Below, in pieces: positions 61,186 to 64,000 of a DNA stretch of 64,000 bases. Every line of letters begins with the position of its first letter. Within the stretch, counting starts at the first letter, position 1. The notes below the pieces were generated by a model. That model was not told where the DNA came from and made no database searches. It was given only the letters and a program-made list of their open reading frames with translations. Location: NCBI GenBank assembly GCA_964617825.1, contig CAZTWL010000008.1, forward strand, positions 61,850 through 125,849. The letters are read 5' to 3'. The stretch comes from VSJD01 sp964617825 (GTDB lineage: Bacteria > Verrucomicrobiota > Kiritimatiellia > JAAZAB01). The position numbers and the translations under genes were made by a program.

Positions 61186-62688
61186 ATGAAAGTTCGCACA
61201 CGCATTGCACCTTCGCCCACGGGATCGCCGCACATCGGCACGGCGTATATCGCCCTTTTCAATTACGCTTTCGCCAAGCACCATGGGGGGGATTTCATCC
61301 TGCGGATCGAGGATACCGACCAGACGCGCTCCACCCGCGAATCCGAGCAGGCCATTTTCGACGCCCTGCGCTGGGTCGGACTGCGCTGGGACGAAGGCCC
61401 GGACACGGGCGGCCCGCACAGCCCCTACCGGCAAAGCGAGCGCACCGCGATTTATCGCGAGCACGCCAATAAACTTGTGGCTACCGGCGCCGCCTACCCC
61501 TGTTTCTGCACGGCGGAACGCCTGGCAAACTTGCGCCGCGAACAGGCCGCCGTCAAGGATGGCATCCAGGGCTACGATGGGCGCTGCGCGGCACTCAGCG
61601 CCGAGGAGGCGCAACGGCGCATCCAGGCCGGCGAGGCGCACGTGATCCGCCTGCGCGTGCCCCCGGATGGCGAATGCATCATGCAGGACGGCTTGCGCGG
61701 CGAAATCCGCATCCCCTGGAACAAGGTGGATCACCAGATACTCTTGAAGGCGGACGGCTTCCCGACCTATCATCTCGCCAATGTCGTTGACGATCACCTG
61801 ATGGAAATTACCCACGTCCTCCGTGGCGAGGAATGGATCAGTTCCCTGCCCAAGCATATCCTGCTTTACAAGGCCTTTGGCTGGACTCCGCCGGAATTTA
61901 TCCATTTGCCGCTCCTGCGTAATCCGGACAAGACCAAGCTTTCCAAACGCAAGAACCCGGTCAGCATCCTGTATTACCAGCGCGCCGGCATCCTGCCGGA
62001 AGCCTTGATCAATTACCTGGGGCTGTTGGCTTACAGTTTTGAGGATGACCGCGAGGATTTTACGCTCGCGGACATGGCCGCGGCTTTCGACATCAAGCGC
62101 GTCAGCCTGGGCGGCCCGATTTTCGATATTCAAAAACTGCAGGCCTTTAACGGGCGCCGCCTGCGGGCCATGCCGGCGAACGAGTTGCTCGGCCGCTTCA
62201 AGGAATGGGGACTGAACGAGCAGACCTGGCTCCGTATTCTTCCGCTGGCCCAGCCGCGCTTGAACCAGCTTTCCGACCTGGTCCCGCTTGCGGCCTTCCT
62301 TTTCGCCGACCGGCCGGCCTACGAGCCACCGGCCCTGCTGGCCGGCGGGATCACCGGCGCGCACCTGGTTCAGCTGCTGAGAATCGCACAATGGGAAATC
62401 GAAAAAACGGCCGGCTGGACACTGGACGCCATTAAAGGCGTTTTCAACCAGATCGCCGAAAAAGAAAACTTGAAATTGAAGCAGCTCCTGCCCCCGTTCT
62501 TTGTCGCCATTACGGGCGCAAGCGTATCCCTGCCGGTGTTCGACAGCATGCTGATCCTGGGACGGGACATGACCCTGCGGCGAATTCAATACGCCCTCGA
62601 CGCCCTCGATACCCAGGGCTTTTCATTAAAAAAAGACAAGCTCAAGGAATTCGAGAAGAGCTATCGCGCCCGTTACGGCGGCGAGTAA
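61186..62688 (+). CDS. gltX: Glutamyl-tRNA synthetase
   Basis: Charges tRNA-Glu. The 500-residue class I enzyme starts at 61186 after CAGGAGA; RTRIAPSPTGSPHIGTAYIAL has the HIGH-equivalent SPHIG, followed by FILRIEDTDQTRS and WVGLRWDEGP. The KMSKS-equivalent KLSKRK is near 246. The C-terminal anticodon-binding helical domain is present to RRIQYALDALDTQGFSLKKDKLKEFEKSY. A zinc-type CFCTAERL segment is at about 105-112. It is followed by glnS, so both glutamate and glutamine have their own synthetases and the window needs no amidotransferase for Gln. Confidence 0.95.
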   Translation: MKVRTRIAPSPTGSPHIGTAYIALFNYAFAKHHGGDFILRIEDTDQTRSTRESEQAIFDALRWVGLRWDEGPDTGGPHSPYRQSERTAIYREHANKLVATGAAYPCFCTAERLANLRREQAAVKDGIQGYDGRCAALSAEEAQRRIQAGEAHVIRLRVPPDGECIMQDGLRGEIRIPWNKVDHQILLKADGFPTYHLANVVDDHLMEITHVLRGEEWISSLPKHILLYKAFGWTPPEFIHLPLLRNPDKTKLSKRKNPVSILYYQRAGILPEALINYLGLLAYSFEDDREDFTLADMAAAFDIKRVSLGGPIFDIQKLQAFNGRRLRAMPANELLGRFKEWGLNEQTWLRILPLAQPRLNQLSDLVPLAAFLFADRPAYEPPALLAGGITGAHLVQLLRIAQWEIEKTAGWTLDAIKGVFNQIAEKENLKLKQLLPPFFVAITGASVSLPVFDSMLILGRDMTLRRIQYALDALDTQGFSLKKDKLKEFEKSYRARYGGE

Positions 62689-62838
62689 AAAGAACAACAG
62701 GCGACCGCCCGGAAAGCGACGCAGCGGGCAGGATTGGGCCGATCGCGCGCCGGCTCCGGCCACGCGCTGTGGCCGCGAAGCATGGCCACAGGTCACAAGG
62801 TTTTGGTTCTGACAGACAAATTACTTTAGGATAACATC

Positions 62839-64000
62839 ATGACAGCACCCGACGATTCCACCTCCCGGCACTTTATCCGCGAGATCATCGAAAACGACAT
62901 CAAAGCCAACAAAAATGGCGGCAAAGTGGTCACCCGCTTTCCCCCCGAGCCGAACGGCTGCCTCCATATCGGCCATGCCAAGTCCATTTGCATGAACTTC
63001 GGGATGGCCGCCGAGTTCGGCGGACGGTGCCACCTGCGGTTTGACGATACCAACCCGGAAACGGAAGACGTGGAATTCGTCGAAGCCATCCAGCAGGACA
63101 TCCGCTGGCTGGGATTCGACTGGGGACAACACCTGCATTATGCCTCCGATTACTACGAACAGCTCTACCAGTATGCCGTCCAGCTGATCCAGTCCGGCAA
63201 GGCCTATGTCTGCACGCTAAGCTCCGAAGAATTCAAGGCCTACCGCGGGGTACCGACCGCGCCCGGCAAGGAAAGCCCGTGGCGCAACCGCCCCATCGCC
63301 GAAAACCTGGATTTATTTGCGCGCATGCGCGCCGGCGAGTTCCCCGACGGCTCGCGGACCCTGCGCGCCAAGATCGACATGGCCTCGCCCAACCTCAACC
63401 TCCGCGACCCGGTGATGTACCGCATCGTCCACGCCGAGCACCACCGCCAGGGCAAGGCCTGGTGCGTCTACCCGATGTACGACTGGGCCCACGGCCTGGA
63501 AGACTCCATCGAGGGCATCACCCACTCGCTCTGCTCCCTCGAGTACGAGAACCACCGGCCGCTCTATGACTGGTTCCTCGACCAGCTCGGCATCTACCAC
63601 CCCCGACAGATCGAGTTCTCGCGCCTCAACCTGACCTATACGGTCATGAGCAAACGCAAACTCCTCAAGCTCGTCCAGGAAGGCCACGTCGCCGGCTGGG
63701 ACGACCCCCGCATGCCCACCCTCAGCGGCCTGCGCCGCCGCGGCTACACCCCCGAGGCCATCCGGGCCTTCTGCAAACTGGTCGGCGTCACCAAGGTCGA
63801 CAGCACCACCGACGTCGCCCTCCTCGAGCACTGCCTGCGCGAAGACCTCAACCAGCGCGCCCCGCGCGTCATGGCCGTCCTGCGGCCGCTCAAGGTCGTC
63901 CTGGAGAACTTCCCCGAGGGCAGCGTCGAGTGGCTCGAGGCCGTCAACAACCCCGAGAACCCCGCGGCCGGCACCCGGAAGGTGCCCATGACCCGCGAAC
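62839..64000 (+). CDS. glnS: Glutaminyl-tRNA synthetase, truncated at window edge
   Basis: Translated from the ATG at 62839 (TTTAGGA upstream); the frame is open to the end of the window, giving 387 residues of about 560. RFPPEPNGCLHIGHAKSI (33-50) carries the HIGH motif. RFDDTNPETED (71-81) and PMYDWAHGLEDSIEGITHSLC are GlnRS-specific, and the KMSKS-equivalent VMSKRK is near 268-273. The anticodon domain is cut off. Codon use changes abruptly near 63335: about 77 percent GC at third positions before it and about 95 percent after it, with CTC replacing CTG for Leu. Confidence 0.95.
   Translation, partial: MTAPDDSTSRHFIREIIENDIKANKNGGKVVTRFPPEPNGCLHIGHAKSICMNFGMAAEFGGRCHLRFDDTNPETEDVEFVEAIQQDIRWLGFDWGQHLHYASDYYEQLYQYAVQLIQSGKAYVCTLSSEEFKAYRGVPTAPGKESPWRNRPIAENLDLFARMRAGEFPDGSRTLRAKIDMASPNLNLRDPVMYRIVHAEHHRQGKAWCVYPMYDWAHGLEDSIEGITHSLCSLEYENHRPLYDWFLDQLGIYHPRQIEFSRLNLTYTVMSKRKLLKLVQEGHVAGWDDPRMPTLSGLRRRGYTPEAIRAFCKLVGVTKVDSTTDVALLEHCLREDLNQRAPRVMAVLRPLKVVLENFPEGSVEWLEAVNNPENPAAGTRKVPMTRE

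Noticed and set aside
1..64000. CRISPR array, rRNA genes, prophage
   Set aside because: No regularly spaced repeats, rRNA-like sequence or phage structural genes were seen on reading the window.

Overview
This window looks like a chromosomal segment from a moderately GC-rich Gram-negative bacterium. The envelope genes support Gram-negative: an RND pump with a TolC-type outer-membrane protein, an outer-membrane porin with a C-terminal Phe, and Sec-type signal peptides. The gene content fits the PVC group (Kiritimatiellota, Lentisphaerota or Verrucomicrobiota): one-chain pyruvate dehydrogenase E1, glutaminyl-tRNA synthetase next to GltX, an alpha-L-fucosidase/IclR/FAD-oxidoreductase sugar locus, and an indolepyruvate oxidoreductase/phenylacetate-CoA ligase/ACT cassette. 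That placement is inference. A 16S or marker-gene search would decide it.

Layout. 1-9.5 kb: an edge-truncated secreted protein that is almost half tyrosine; citrate synthase; phosphomannose isomerase; then a minus-strand efflux operon (TolC, membrane-fusion lipoprotein, RND pump, PII-like protein) behind a promoter with an overlapping operator-like inverted repeat. 9.8-19.8 kb: ParB, tRNA-His, an unknown protein, purC, purB, a flavodoxin-ferredoxin (EFR1 type), purA, glmS and aroC. 20-23 kb: two integral membrane proteins and a Tat-motif radical SAM enzyme of the AmmeMemoRadiSam type. 23-25.7 kb is a scarred accessory patch: a 59-bp attC-like palindrome, a 5'-truncated IS3-family transposase, a sugar isomerase/epimerase-like gene, a nonsense-mutated HpcH/HpaI aldolase fragment and unreadable debris. 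25.7-34.1 kb (minus): sialidase-like protein, MDR dehydrogenase, and the pyruvate dehydrogenase operon (fused E1, E2, E3). 34.3-38.8 kb (minus): rpoZ with its own promoter, and dnaK-groES-groEL in one run ending in a clear terminator. 39.3-44.1 kb (plus): fucosidase, IclR regulator, SDR, FAD oxidoreductase. 44.4-49.9 kb (plus): trpS, scpA, scpB, pheA, hisC. 50-54.8 kb (minus): ppiC-type isomerase, NYN nuclease, smc. 55-59 kb (plus): iorA, iorB, paaK, ACT protein. 59-61 kb (minus): porin and YhcH-family protein. 61-64 kb (plus): gltX and the start of glnS.

How the parts work together. Most of the window is core metabolism and information processing: TCA entry (PDH, citrate synthase), AMP-branch purine synthesis, aromatic and histidine synthesis, tRNA charging and chaperones. 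All three subunits of the SMC-ScpAB chromosome-organising complex are present within 8.5 kb, and all three carry long polar or acidic C-terminal tails. The IorAB-PaaK-ACT cassette suggests ferredoxin-linked interconversion of aryl-2-oxo acids, aryl-acyl-CoA and aryl acids, but its IorA lacks the usual C-terminal ferredoxin domain. The sugar genes suggest use of fucosylated or sialylated polymers.

The most unusual items are the tyrosine-rich secreted protein at the left edge, the attC-like palindrome in the scarred patch, the ferredoxin-less IorA, the tailed SMC complex, and an abrupt codon-usage step inside glnS.
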